A stretch of DNA of 64,000 nucleotides. Origin: Cryptomeria japonica (taxonomy: Eukaryota > Streptophyta > Pinopsida > Cupressales > Cupressaceae). The notes beneath the pieces were generated by a model that worked only from the letters and a program-made list of their open reading frames with translations, was not told the origin of the DNA and made no database searches. The position numbers and the translations under genes were made by a program. Positions 34,781 to 47,574 of the stretch are shown one piece after another (the stretch's first letter is position 1; the number at the start of each line of letters is the position of its first letter). The stretch covers positions 505,042,942-505,106,941 of the forward strand of contig NC_081410.1 of assembly GCF_030272615.1 (NCBI RefSeq), given 5' to 3'.

Positions 34781-35499
34781 TCTTACCTTAAATAACAAGA
34801 ACGAGGGATTTCCATTGTTGAGTGGATTCCCTCATGAATATGAGTGATGTAGTTGCTCCTATATTCTTCAAGATCTCGATAGCATGTTCTTGTATGTGTA
34901 TGATTGATGTATGCTCTTGATATACCTTGATGCTTGACGTCACCCATGCACTTGATGATATATGAAGGTGGTGACACGCACAAGAGAACAATGAATGATT
35001 TTAGGGCTTAATCTATATGTGCTTCTGTGATATTGTGAATGACAGATTAAATGATAGATGCATAGTGGAGATGCACTTGGTGCATTGAATCATATGCAAG
35101 GGGCTATTTTCAAATTAAATTAAATTAAATTAAATTTCTATTTTCAAATTAAATTAAATTTAAATTAATTATTACATAGATGGATGATGTGGACCTATTA
35201 ATTTGAATTTTAAAGGTATAAATTTATTTAAATTTCATTTATTTATTTTAAGCGGGCGAGAGTGGACCCATTTAATTTAATTTAGTAATGAGATAGAAAT
35301 GGATTTATTTACTTTCAATACTAAGATGGGAGTTGATTTATTTAATATAAGTGATAAGATGAAAGTGGATTTGATATAATAATGGGACATATGTAACTTT
35401 TTTAATTTAACCATGGAGTGACGTGGATCTAATTAGTGGAGAGAATTGTGGGTGAAATTAATTAAACATTCTAGATGAGGTGAAATTTAGGTGTCTACA
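34781..35499 (-). repeat. Minus-strand TGTAGACACC-family LTR, far end uncertain
   Basis: The plus strand ends in AATTTAGGTGTCTACA at 35499, the inverse of the family start, preceded by AAATTAAATT runs (35113-35290). The other end was not found; 34781 is only where the family-like sequence fades. Confidence 0.4.
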
Positions 35500-37052
35500 A
35501 CAGGTTCATTGATTCTTTGTGTGCATATAGTAAGATCATTCATGGTGATATTTAATTCCATGTTGACATGACTTTGTTATAAGAAAGTGGTGGTAAGGTC
35601 ATTAAATCTTTTAATGGAACTTTGTGGTAACTAGTGAGGCCATTGAATAATAACGCTTTAGGGTTCATGGACACAATTTAGCTAAAAACATTATCATAAC
35701 AAGCAAAGTCAATACACGTGATCATAAAATATTAGATGTGAATACTCAAATATCCTTTTCTATTACACGATTCAAAATGAGGATCCATAATTCCTATAGG
35801 CGATGGCTTGACAACAATACCAAAAGATAAAGCTGTGTGGAGGATTTATTTAATAACATAAAATTTCTTTATATCTTTGATTTTCTTCTTTATTTTAGCT
35901 ATTTCTCATACTAGTGTATCCAAGATGGTGGTGGAGACAAGCATGGTGTTGAGAGTATATAAAATAGTAGAGAAGGTGTATTAGGGTCATGATATAAAAG
36001 ATAAGGATATAGATATGAATGGACTGACCATACCATGGGATAACTTGGTCATGGGTTGAGAAGGGAAAAAATATATTGGCTATATGAGTGGATTGCATAG
36101 TAGCAATTTTTATATGGGTAGAACAATTAAATGTGGATGGAATGCTAGGAGAAATGAAAGCATTGGTGGTGTACACGATGGACAAGGAGTATCCATGAGG
36201 TAATCCATATCACGGGGTGAAGCTAATTAGGAGTGAGATAGGAGCAAGACTAGTGTTAACAATGGTAGTGACCATGAAAGTGGTAGGGTCGGAAGCTGAG
36301 GATAGATTAGAGGATAAACCATTAGAAGGATTTATTAAAGATCTAAGATCTTGTTAATTTCCATGGAATGTAGACATCCCACTTATATCTTGTAAATGTG
36401 ATTCACCAATTGATTAGAAGATTTGAATCACATAAATGCATCAATTGAATCTTATTTAATAAGCTTCTTAACCACACTTGCATCATGATCGTAGTCTTCT
36501 TGATCACCCAAGTTGGCCTCAACATGACTTCCATTACATATATCATTATTGTCAAAATGAGTGGCTACTTTAGGTTCTAAATAAGCACATATGAATGGAA
36601 GATTAGTGCGCCTCAATGAAAGATTAACATCATGAGTAGCTAATGGTATAAACAATGATATGACAAAGGACAATAAATCTCAAATTTGGAAAGTATATTT
36701 TAGATCTAAAAATAAGTGTAAAATGTAAATGTTGAAACCAAAGGACGGGTGTGTAGGGTAGAAGAAGAGGTAGGCTATGCAAATACATGCAAAACTCTAG
36801 AATAAATGATGCATTAATAAAAACATGAGAATAAAAAGGAAGACTAGATCTAAAAATAAGTTGTAAGAGAGACTAGGCTATATGGTGGACATCCTCACAA
36901 AAAATGCAAAAGAAAAAATAAATTTTGTTTCAGCTTAACCTTTTGTTAATCTAATATAATTCAACATGTAAGCATCAATTAACCTAGACTAAATAACTGC
37001 CAACTACAAAAATAAGTAATTTAGAGTTAAATGCTATTATATTAAAAAAATA
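35500..37052. other. Unassigned A/T-rich sequence
   Basis: Short minus-strand open frames (35895-36185, 36452-36673) carry no known domain. No element ends or RNA genes seen. Confidence 0.35.
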
Positions 37053-37268
37053 GAAAACAAATATGTGTACTTAGTTATAGGCTTAATAATGAGTACCTAT
37101 GCTATAATTCTGAAAATTGGATTGGTTTGGGATTGAAATAGGACCTCTCTATTTGCATTAGAAAACAAATACGTGTAGTTAGTTATAGGCTTAATAATGA
37201 GTACCTATGCTATAATTCTGAAAATTGGATTGGTTTGGGATTGAAATTGGACCTCTCTATTGGCATTT
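37053..37268. repeat. 108-bp tandem duplication upstream of HISN1
   Basis: Two head-to-tail copies (37053-37160 and 37161-37268), both starting GAAAACAAATAxGTGTA and ending with GACCTCTCTATTxGCATT, with only a few differences. About 700 bp upstream of the HISN1 start codon. Non-coding. Confidence 0.9.
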
Positions 37269-37965
37269 TGACCTTGATTATGAGTAAGATTCATGTCTTT
37301 ATCTTGGTTGAGTCTATATTTAGTTATCATTTTTGCATTTCAAGATTTGTCATGTATTGCATGGATTTGATCTTATTAGCTATGCACTTCGACCATTAGG
37401 CTCATCAAGTTTATTGGTGTTTTCTAAAAAAAAAAGGAGATTGACTTTATAGTTGTGTAAAGGGTCAATAGATAATAAATAATCACATAAATGTCCTAGG
37501 TTATAATATTGTTTTTTTACTACACAAAGCTGAAATGTTCTTGAGATGCTTCTTGAATGCAAATAATATTTGAATTATATTTATAATGATAAAATGAATG
37601 TAGTTAAATTATGAATTAGATTTTTGGATGTAAGATGTATCTCACATTTTAAGAATGATAAAAAATGATAGACTAGGTAATATAATTTGTATACAAAAAT
37701 AAATATTTACTCGGAGATGATGTAATAAACATAAAGTGCTAAAATTGACAACAATAAAATGACTTTTTACCGTAATCATCTATTCTGTGTTGGTTTACGT
37801 GTTGTTTTATATTGTCACATGGTGGCAGCCAAAATCACAAACAAGTTCAGTCAAACTATCCAAACGCCGAAAAGAGTAAAACCTGGGTAAAGTGGAAAAC
37901 CACAGAGCAATTGCCTAAAATACTTCGCAAAAATCTGGAGAATCCCTCGACATTTAATAATTACA

Positions 37966-38253
37966 ATGTCTCTCCACCACTCTCCTCGGCAGTCTCAACT
38001 ACTCTCTTCCATCTGCATTTATTCAAATTTACCGTCCCTAAGCTCAGGGAAGAAATCTTGCTCAACATCATACAAGGTATCGAGAGGTCCGAGGTTCGAA
38101 TCCCTGAGATGTCAATCTACGGCTGTTTCAGGGGACGTTTCCATTCAGGCGGAAAAGGGATTCGTGGACCGGAACGTGGTGCAACGCAGTGTGGTTCGCC
38201 TCGGTTTGCCAAGCAAGGGTCGCATGGCCACCGATACACTTGATCTGCTCAAG
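37966..38253 (+). CDS. HISN1: ATP phosphoribosyltransferase exon 1 (histidine synthesis, plastid)
   Basis: The enzyme joins ATP and PRPP in the first step of histidine synthesis, in plastids. The 96 codons from the ATG at 37966 begin with a Ser-rich, acid-poor stretch typical of a plastid transit peptide (MSLHHSPRQSQLLSSI). They end in VVRLGLPSKGRMATDTLDLL plus Lys, matching the start of mature plant ATP-PRT (IRLGLPSKGRMAADAIDLLK). The reading then stops matching exactly at AAG|GTATTT, a good 5' splice donor in phase 0. No stop or frameshift. I looked for exon 2 (usual start DCQLxVKQ) to the window end and did not see it, so intron 1 is probably longer than 25 kb or the gene is broken. The overlapping frame at 37812-38243 is a shadow. 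No clear TATA box or CpG feature was identified upstream. Confidence 0.85.
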
Positions 38254-39669
38254 GTATTTATTCATTTGGGATGTTTTTCTTAGATTACCATTTTATAAGA
38301 AGATTTTTCCCTATATGGTGTGGATTTCAATGCTCAATTTATCACTGAAGTATCTTATGTCTTCTTTTTAGCCTGATAAATGGACCTCTGTTTAATGTAC
38401 ACGTGACTTGGCAACGTTTGCAATACCTATGACAGTATTTTTGTCTTCACGATTGTTTTAGTTTGTGTTTTCACTATTGATAACCTCTCTCTATATGCTC
38501 TCTGATGTTTGGCATGTCTTCTGAATTTGTTTCACTCATCCACTCTTAAGCTAGGTCTGTAGAGTACTTACAACAATCTCATGACTACTTAGAAGTTATG
38601 ACATCCTTATGACTGTCCTTTAATTCTTGTCATCCATCATTTGCGTTGACAATGAGCAAACTCTGTTATTTATCCTTGCTCACTGCCATTCCCTTTGGGT
38701 AGATTTTTGTCATTCTAGCTCTCCATAAAATTCATGAACCACTCCATTGTCCATTATTGCGTCTAACTATCATTTCTCTTTATGCTTGTCTTCTTCATGG
38801 GGGCCTTTAATTTTCATTTCTTCCCCTTTCAACGGTCATATGACTGTATCTTTTCTTTTACTTGTCATTGACTGTCGTATGGTTTTTTAATAAATTCTAA
38901 CCTTCTAGGACTGCTATTCACCTCTTGCCCACTTACCGTGTTTTCTTGATAACAAACTCCGGGGTGTGTGAGGCTTTGAAAAAACACATCAAAAACTGCA
39001 GCAACATACCATAATCCTTGGATATAAATTCTTTGACACCTTTTAAGACCTTATTCAAATTCCAAGCTCTGCAGTAACAAAGGAGCTGCATGATGGTTTG
39101 TATGGGTGCTGCTCCTCGTGACCATGCTGATGATATATGTCCAAGGAAAATGAGAAGGATGTTTCACACCTTGTGACAGCTATGGAGATGGTGAGGATCA
39201 TATCTGCACTTACGTGCAACCTAATGGGTTCGTTTGTGATGATGACAATGATACTGACGATGTGCATGCAAGTGTTCAATAAAAAATGTGACTCCTTGCT
39301 TGGTATGCTCCCATATTTGATGCCTATAAGACAATGTTGATCTTCATATAAGTTGTAGACTGCTGTGGTATGTGGTTCTTCATCTCATGACAGCCATTTG
39401 GATAGATGTTGCAGTGTGACAAGTGAAGCCTGTAGTAGGAGATATTTCTAGTAAAAAAATACAGGAAGATGAGTTGCAGATATCATAGTTGGTTGTTAAT
39501 AAGAAAATGAAGAGAACTGAAAAGAAAACGTTTATGAATAAGAGATGGGTAGATTGTGTGGAATCCCAAGATAAAAAGAGAAAGTGTTAGATCTTAAGAA
39601 TGAAGTATATGAAGAAGAATTGGAAAAGCTGATGCATTCATTGTGCTGCGTGCATGAAGAATGCAATAG
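38254..39669 (+). other. Probable HISN1 intron 1, repeat-free start
   Basis: Begins with the GTATTT donor. T-rich at first (38260-38900), as plant introns are. No exon or element boundary recognised up to the gypsy remnant at about 39670. Confidence 0.45.
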
Positions 39670-42217
39670 CTGAAAATGATTATTGGAGATCATTCGATTT
39701 GTGAAGATTTCTATGTGGTTGGATTGGGAGATACTCACCTAGTGCTTAGAGTACAACAATCTCTTGGAGAATTTCCAGAGAACTACTAGTTTATGGAATT
39801 GAAATTCAAAAATGAAGGAAAGGAAATAGATCTAAAGGGAATTAGGAATGGAGCACCTTGAGTGATTACTGTTGAAAGGATGGAAAGAGTATTTATAAGA
39901 AGACAAGTTGCTCACCCAAAAAGTCAACCATGGGCACAAAGGATGCTTATCATATTGATGTACAAGTTGTGTTGGAAAGGCATAGCAAGGTATTTTAGGA
40001 CATTCCTCCAAGAGTATCACTTGATTGAGGGTTTCAACACATTATTGAGCTTGAAATGGGTACAAAGCTGGTGATAACCGCTCCCTACCATCACCCTAGG
40101 ATCCACAAGGAAGAGATAGAGAAGACAGTAAAGGAGTTATTGAATATGGGCCACATCATGTCAAGTTCTAGTTCACTTGCCTCTTTAGTAGTACTAGTGA
40201 AGAAAAAAGGACAATACCATGAGGATGTGTGTTGACTACCGTGCATTAAATAAGAAAACAATCAAGAATAGATATCCTATCCCTAGGATTGACAAACTGA
40301 TAGATGAACTGCATGGAGCTCTATATTTCTCAAAGATTAATTTGCACTTAGGATACCATCAAATCATAATGAGGGATGAAGATATTTGTATGACTACTTT
40401 CAGGTGTCATTGTGGAAAAGTCATGCCCTTTGGCTTGACTAATACTCAACAAACTTCCAATCATGTATGAACAAGGTATTTAGCAAGCAACTAAGAAAGT
40501 TGGTCCTAGTTTTCTTTGATAATATTTTGATATATACTAAGACTTGAGAGGATCTCTTGAAACATTTGGATGAAGTCTTGACCATTTTGGAGCAACAGTC
40601 ATTTTTTGCCAAACAATTAAAGTATGAGTTTGGGCTTACGGATATTTTGTGTTTGGGACATTTCATTAGTGAACAAGGAGTCCAAGTGGACCAACAAAAG
40701 ATCCAAGTCATTCAAGGTCGACCACCCCCAAGAATGTCTCTCAATTAAGAGGATTCTTAGGATTGTGCAGCTGCTATCGAAGGTTTGTAAGAGGATTCTT
40801 CAAATTGGTATCACCATTCATTGATTTAACTATGAAGGGAGCATTCAAGTGGATAGATGCATCAAGGCAAACTTTTAATAAAGCGAAAGATGTAATATGA
40901 TCCTGTCTAGTGCTTATTGTTCCAAAATTTTCACCTTCTTTTGTATTGGAATGTGATGCCTTTAGGGAAAGCATTGGAGCATTTTGATACAACATCCCAT
41001 TGCCCTTAAAAATGGAAACTTATAGATGCAGAAAAGAAGTTTTGTATTTGTGATAAGAACTAGCAATCATGCATGCCTCAGTGAAGTTTAGACAATATTT
41101 GGTTTGTGGTAAGTTTGTCGACAAGATAAATCGCGATAGTCTTAAGTACTTTCTTAATTAGAAAGACTTGAATGACAAGCAACAAAAATGGGTAAGCAAG
41201 TTATGGACATATGATTTTGATATTGAATATGTGAAGGGGAATAAGCATAATGTAGTTGCTAATGCAGTATCTTGAATGCCTACTTTATGTCCAATTTCTG
41301 ATATCTTTGTTGATTGGGCCATGCCATCATATTTAAATATGCCAAGAATGATTATGCTACTACCATATTGGATGGAAGAATACAGGATCACAAGTTCGAA
41401 GTGGTGAGTGATCTAATTCTACATAAAGAGAGGATATATTTGGTCCCAAAAACAAAGTTGAAGGAAAATATTTTAAGAGCCATATACGACACTCCATTTG
41501 TTGGGCATCTAGGATATATCAAAACATACAAACGGCTTAGAGAGAGAATCTCTTGGAAAGAAATGAAAGGGGATGTGCTCAAGCATATTACGAAATGTTC
41601 ATCTTATCAAAAGAACAAGTGAACAAGTCTATTTTGCAAGTCTACTTCAGCCCTTACCCATCCTTGAGCAGAAGTGGGAAAGTATATTTATGGGCTTTGT
41701 CATTGGGTTACCCAAAGTAAATTATAGTAAAGCCTGCATTTTTTGTTGTAGTTGATTGAATTGCTAAGTGTGCACATATTAATGCCATATCTTTTGATTT
41801 CAAGGTGTCCCAAATTACCGATTAATTTTTTCAAGGAGGCATTCAAATCACATGGTTTGCCCAAGAACATCATTAGGGATAGGGACAATAAGTTTTTTAG
41901 TCATTTTTGACAAGAATTGTTTCGTTTGGCAAGAACAAAACTCACCCCTAACACAAGTCACCACTCCCAAACAGATGGGCAAATTGAGATTGCCAACAAA
42001 TGGATCGAGGGGCACCTAAGAAATTTTGTTTTTTAGCTCCCAAATGGATGGGCAAATTGAGATTGTCAACAAATGGATCGAGGGGTACCTAAGAAAGTTT
42101 TTTAGTAGCAAACAACTTGGGTCAAGTGGCTACATTTGGGAGAATATTGCTGTAAAATCTCCTATCACATGTCCATGAGTATGTCGCCTTTAATTACGTT
42201 GTATGTGTTGGGACTCT
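39670..42217 (+). pseudogene. Degenerate Ty3/gypsy chromovirus pol (protease end to integrase)
   Basis: Same family as the minus-strand element at 57152-61085. In order: protease end (EDFYVVGLGDTHLVLRVQQ), linker (RVITVERMERVFIRRQVAH), RT ([29 protein letters not shown] near 40510), RNase H (40940-41270) and integrase zinc region and core (41480-42170; WKEMKGDVLKHITKCSSYQK). The RT active site is FFDN, not FFDD, so a catalytic Asp is lost. Frameshifts and stops are frequent. A 73-bp tandem duplication (41964-42109) repeats the integrase QMDGQIEI region. Gag and the 5' LTR are absent. It lies about 1.4 kb after HISN1 exon 1, on the same strand, and continues at 43712. Confidence 0.88.
41964..42109 (+). 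repeat. 73-bp tandem duplication inside the integrase
   Basis: Two copies starting CTCCCAAA at 41964 and 42037, both containing GATGGGCAAATTGAGATTG and AAATGGATCGAGGGG. It duplicates the segment around the catalytic Glu. Confidence 0.85.
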
Positions 42218-43711
42218 TTTTTTTTGTGAAATATACTTGTGTGTTAGCTCATGTTGTGTTTTTACCTATGTTTGGGCTTCATTATGTCAAGAAGGCTGGA
42301 TATTCATCATAAAATTATGAAAAACCTAAGAATTCTAAGTGTTCTTGGTGTTGGAAGGTTTCCCTTTGTATTCCAAAGCTATGATCAAGTTTTGAAATTC
42401 CCTCAAGTTGCTGATGATGATGTTGAAGGATATTAAAGGGGCCTGATATAAATAGGGAAATATTGTCGTAATATTTTCCAAGGTTCAAAGCGCCAAATAA
42501 ATGAATGCAACAACATGTTTTCTCCCATCGCCTACTTTGTGTATTCACCATCGCCTACTCTTTGTATTCACCATGAGTGCAGGGGTCTTATTTTCAACTA
42601 CCATTTACCAGAATTAATCTGATGTGTTCACTTTGAGTGGAATTTGAGCAGGATTTTACTGAGATTCTTGAGTTTGATCTGCTATAGAGCTGTGCCTTAA
42701 GGTTATGCCCTAGGTGTATTTGGAAACATTTTTGGTTCATTTTTGAAAGGAGGTTGGTTGTTGCTGTTGTGTTCCATATGGCTGTGTGTGCTAGTGCTGT
42801 GAAGACTGACCAAAACCACCAGTTCAGTCCGTTGAAGGGAGTAAATGCTTGTAGAATAAAAAGGAGGTTAATATTGTAAGTGGTTTTATATAATGTCTCC
42901 ATGACAATTTGTATTTCTTCATAGGAAACTCTTTGCTGCAGCTAGGATTTTTTCTCTTTGTCACATTTGTTGGCACAAATGTAATACTAGATTTGACAAA
43001 TGTAACAGCATTGTAATACATTGCAAACCATCTAATGATTTCTTCCATACTGGAGATGGATTTATACAGTTTTATAATGGATTATTAAGTATGTTTTGTT
43101 GTTGAATATCACAATCTCTGGTGTATGTGAATTACACTGCTCATTCTTCCTTGTGGTTTAAGTTTGTTTTCGTTTAATAGATTGACTGAACTGCCCAATA
43201 AATACGCACCGGTCTTGGAAGCACTTGACCAATCTCACATTCTTAAAACAAATCAAAAAGTTAATTTGTAGTTTAGGAATGGAAATTAGTTCTGTATATT
43301 TGTGGTGAAGTGCTATTAATAGGGAAAAATTTGAAGCAAGCCTCATCAAATCATTCATCTTATGTGAGACATGTTTGCATAATTTTGTCAGCAATCTAGA
43401 GTTCTTATGTAGCTAGTTATGCCTGACTTAGTGAGAGAATTCAGGGTCAAGCATGCGATTCGGGTGTGGCTGTTGGTTGTTGATTAGGTTGCCCATTTTG
43501 TTTGATTTGAATTCCTGTTAAAGCATACCTCTAGGAACACCCCTCTAAGTCTAAGTTAGGCTTGAAGTGTAGGAGAGATTACCCACTCTTGTCAATCAGT
43601 CTTTAACCTTCCACAATTTGTAGATAAACCTTGATTTTTCTTTCATGATGACAACCTTGACCTTGAAAGTTAAATTGTGTTCTAGGATTTTGGAGTTGTG
43701 GTTTTGGGACT
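42218..43711 (-). mobile_element. Retroposed insertion in the gypsy integrase
   Basis: About 1494 bp flanked by TTGGGACTC (42209-42217 and 43703-43711). The left edge is a run of nine T, a poly(A) tail if the insert is read on the minus strand. Removing the insert and one repeat rejoins the integrase frame (VLGL followed by NNMDNQ). No terminal inverted repeats. No domain recognised in it: a 61-codon plus-strand ORF (42251-42436) and a 102-codon minus ORF (42594-42902) match nothing I know. It could be a decayed LINE 3' end or a processed transcript. Confidence 0.65.
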
Positions 43712-44302
43712 CAACAATATGGACAATCAAATAAAACAGGGTACCCAAAGCAACATATATGATCAAGTATAGTTAAGAGATATTGAAGTGTCTAGAAACC
43801 ATCTTCAACATGCTCAGAACCAATAGAAGGTCTACGTAGATCAATGACACATAGAAAGAGTATTTGAAGTTGGAGACATGGTTTATTTGATGGTACAACC
43901 CTATAGGCAGTCTCAATTGATGAAGAAATGAGTAGAAAAGTTGAAGCCCAAGTTTTATGGCCCCTATAAGATCATAAGAAAGGTAGGAGAAGTAGCTTAT
44001 GAGCTAGAGCTACTAGAGACCAGCAGAATCCACAATATTTTCCATGTTCTTTCCTTAAAAAAAGTTTGAACAGCATGTTGGACCTTCCAAAGAATTGCAA
44101 CCTTTGGATGATGAAGGAAGATTCATATTGATACTAGAAGCTATGTTGGATACTCGGGAAAGAAAGTTGAGAAATGGAACGATAAACAAGTACTTGTTAT
44201 GATGGAACAACTTGCGAGTAGAAGATGCTGCATGGGAAAGGGCCAACATTATGAAGCATCGAAATTTGAATTGCTTGAGGAAGCAATTTTGGGGAGGGAG
44301 GA
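43712..44302 (+). pseudogene. Gypsy integrase C-terminus and chromodomain
   Basis: Continues the pol remnant: RNHLQHAQNQ, then FEVGDMVYLMVQPYRQSQLM, then KLKPKFYGPYKIIRKVGEVA, IHNIFHVLSLKK, and a chromodomain-like end (LEAMLDTRERKLRNGTINKY ... WNNLRVEDAAWE). Four or more stops and a frameshift at the A-run near 44060. It ends with GGGGAGGGAGGA, a polypurine tract, directly before the LTR. Confidence 0.85.
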
Positions 44303-45181
44303 CTTCATGTCCCCTTTTCTTGTAGGATTCAAGGTTGCCCCTTAAGCTTATTTTCTATTTTCTGTGGGCTCGGGGAATAAATGAGGGAAATGACTTATCA
44401 TATTTAAGTGTGTTATAAGTAACCATTCAAGTGTTTTAAAGTGGATGTCTGATTATGGGACACTTTTGTGTTTTGCAATCAAGCTTTATTTCTTTAAGTG
44501 GTGTCGACCAAAGGATGATGAGTGGGGTTCTTTTGGAGGGAAAATGAAAGAGTTTGAAATTCTCTTTTGGAGGGAAGTGAGCATTCAAGTGCCTATTTAA
44601 ACTAACTCAAATGTCAATGAGGAGAGGCTTGTTTTATCAATTCATTTCATCAAATAGATTGGACATTTAGTTTGTCTATCATCGGAGATTGGAGGATGGA
44701 AACCCGTTGGTTTCCATAGCTGGTTAGTGGGTGAAAACCTGTATTCCAACATTGTGCAATTCCTTATAGGGATTGTGTTTGAACTGCAACAGTTTGTTGT
44801 GTTGGTGGCTTCTATGACGCTTATTGTTGAGTGATCAAAGGCTCCCTTAATGCCTAGGGTTTGTAATTCCTGAGGTGGTTCCTTTAGCACCATTATTGTA
44901 GATTTGCTACATTTTTGAATTATAAAATTTGCTGTTATTGTTCCTGGAAAGATTTGGTAATATTGAGTTGATTGTAAGTTGAAATTGCACTGAATTAACC
45001 AGTTATTGTGGATGATCGTATTGACTGTCACATATCTAAGGGTTTTCACTTAATTTCTGCATATTATGTTGAGAATAATATTTGTTGTATTAGATCTGAT
45101 TTTGTAATAAATTGAGACATTTATGTTGATTGGAATTAATTCAAGTAGAATTCATATCATATTCCTATTGGGGATATCACA
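44303..45181 (+). repeat. Probable 3' LTR of the degenerate gypsy
   Basis: Starts CTTCATGTCCCC after the purine tract (related elements start TGTCATGTCCCC) and ends GGGGATATCACA, like GGGGACATTACA elsewhere. About 879 bp. No 5' LTR partner, so no target duplication can be tested. Confidence 0.55.
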
Positions 45182-47574
45182 CACCTGCATTCTCTTTTGA
45201 ATGCTACTTAAGAATGAAAGACAATGTTTTCACAACCATCACCAAGAAGGAAGAGCTAAGCTTGAAATTGCTTGCATAATGACAAAATTGAGTACTAGAG
45301 ATTTGAGGCTTTGACAGTCCATAATATTTGAAAGATTTTTGTGGAAAAAAGCTATGTGAAATTTCTTGAATTAAGATTTTAGGCCCCACCGCAAGATATA
45401 TCATCAGGAAGAAGCATATGTTAGAATTGCGGACCAGAAGTCTTTATATATATAATTTGCCACAAATAGATGATGCCCATTGGGGCCACCAAAGAAGAAA
45501 ACAAGAAACAAATTGGTGGTTGCAATCATCAAAGATTGACTAATATCAATATGTAACATTGTTGGTATTCATGTAACACATATTTCCAACTATGACCCTT
45601 ACACTACTAATATCATATGGTAGCCAGCCTTGTAATGCACATCTCTGACTATGACTTTGTGTGTCACTCAGCGGAGTGGTACACCTATGACACTCTTAAC
45701 CATGCTAGTGCCGGTTAGTTTAATTTTAAATTCATGCATTTTTTATTATGAATTTGGTGTTTCTGTAGTGTATCATTATGCAGGTATCAATATGTAATAC
45801 CTTGGTGAAGCTTGAGTTGATATTTGCACAATTATCTAATTCCAAGGTGAAGAAGATTGACTGAATATGAACAAACACAATTGTCTCATATGTAGGTGAA
45901 GATCGATTCTATTGACACCATTATCTAACTATCTTAATATTAATATGATTGCCATACCTAGATGAGTATGGACTCAATATTAACACAACTATGTAAAACC
46001 TAGGTGAAGAATGACTCCAAATGAACATGATTTTTTAGTTTCTAGTTTAAGGTTGATTCATATTAAAATGTAGCTGGTTCTTGTAAATTTTTACTACATA
46101 ATGATGCAGTACAAAATCATTAAATGCATAAAAAATAAAGAGCAAGTGAGCTCCACAATGAATTGTTTGTAGCACAACACTTGCTGAAGGATTTGCATAT
46201 GAGGGAGCAAGCCATATGATTGGAATCTTGGTTGGTCCTAGGGAAAAACCAATCTTTAGAAGGACAGATCTATAGATTATGTGATTGAAAATATTATAAG
46301 AGTAAACCAATGTACATTTGAGATATGTAACCAGAAGACTAGCAAATATGAATGCTGGTTCTATTCACAAACATGAATGATTAGGGTACACCGTACAATA
46401 GATGTTTACAAACAGTGCAGCAAGCAATGAAGATTCTTGTGACCATAAAGAGTTGAACATATCAAATTGGCTTGCCTACAACTATTTAGTTATCCTTCCT
46501 CTTTCAATTCAAAGAGATAAATGAATGTTTACTTTGCAATCACAAACAAGACGAGGAATTTGTAATGACTCATCTTGAGCTGCTGAGCTTCCAACTGTTT
46601 GTAGTTGAGCATTCTGATGATTGACATTTTGTTTCATTGTAGGAGAAGTCCATGCATATGCTAATATTATGAAGTGCATGTGTGAGGTTATGCAAAGTCA
46701 TGCATGCTGGTGTCCGATGGAGCAATGGTCTGCAAGGGATCATGTGTGATGGCATTGGATGAACAATGCGCAAAGTCATGTGAGGTGGTGTATGATAACA
46801 CCATGTGTTGCATGTGAGATGCATGTGCTGTGGAGGAGAGTTTGGAAGTTTATAAGACTATCAAGGTGTGCACAATGTTTGTGGAGGCTTGTGCAGCTAT
46901 GCTATGATCAACATGGGATTAATTGTGGAGGAAAATCCATGATTAAGTTTGTTGGAGCTGGATCAGTACTGGATTGACCTCTTAGGACATTATGCTTTGT
47001 CCGTGTGAGCATCACCTAGATTCAATGAGTGTGAAGGGGATCGTTCAAACTGATGAGATATTGGTTCATGTGTACAATCATTCATAGGTCATAAAGATTC
47101 ACTTAGTAGGAAGACATGACTGATAACCAAAGAATGTTATTAGATCATGATTTGTTTCCTATGATAGTGCTTTCAATTGAAATAAAACCAAAGCATATTC
47201 CAAATATGGGAACAAATGCTTTTCCAAATTACTGATAGGTTAATAGGCTGTAAAAGCCTAGCAGATTGTTGGAATTTCATATCATAAATCCCATTTGAAC
47301 TCTTCTTGCTAACAAGTGTATATGTTATTGCCTAAATTGTCGATTTGGGTACGGAACCAGAACCCAGTTTGGTGGTACGACAATTTTTTTCCCTTGGGTA
47401 TGGGTATATATATCCAAAATTATAAATTATAAGAACAATGATACTCATCATTCCATAATTGCCAGTAAACAGTTTATATAAGTACCTCATAATATGATAT
47501 TTATAATTTGCAAAAATGATGATGCTCAAGTCTCAAAATGGCATTTTACAAATGAAAATTCAAATTGCAATTGA
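45182..47574. other. Unassigned A/T-rich sequence
   Basis: No exon or domain seen. Between 45780 and 46040 phrases like AGGTGAAGATxGA and ATATTAACACAAxTAT recur about every 50-60 bp, a decayed tandem repeat. Could be HISN1 intron or intergenic. Confidence 0.4.

Noticed and set aside
25896-35499. One large element between TGTAGACACC at 25896 and GGTGTCTACA at 35499
   Set aside because: Flanking 5-mers are CCTAG and ACAGG, not a duplication; more likely two LTRs of the same family in opposite orientation.
37812-38243. 143-codon ORF over the HISN1 exon
   Set aside because: Different frame from the ATP-PRT match; it has no transit-peptide logic or conserved motif.
39167-45186. CACCT at 39167 (before TGTGACAGC) and at 45182 as target duplication for the degenerate gypsy
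   Set aside because: The sequence after 39172 does not resemble the 3' LTR at 44303, and an LTR there would overlap the protease remnant; a chance match.
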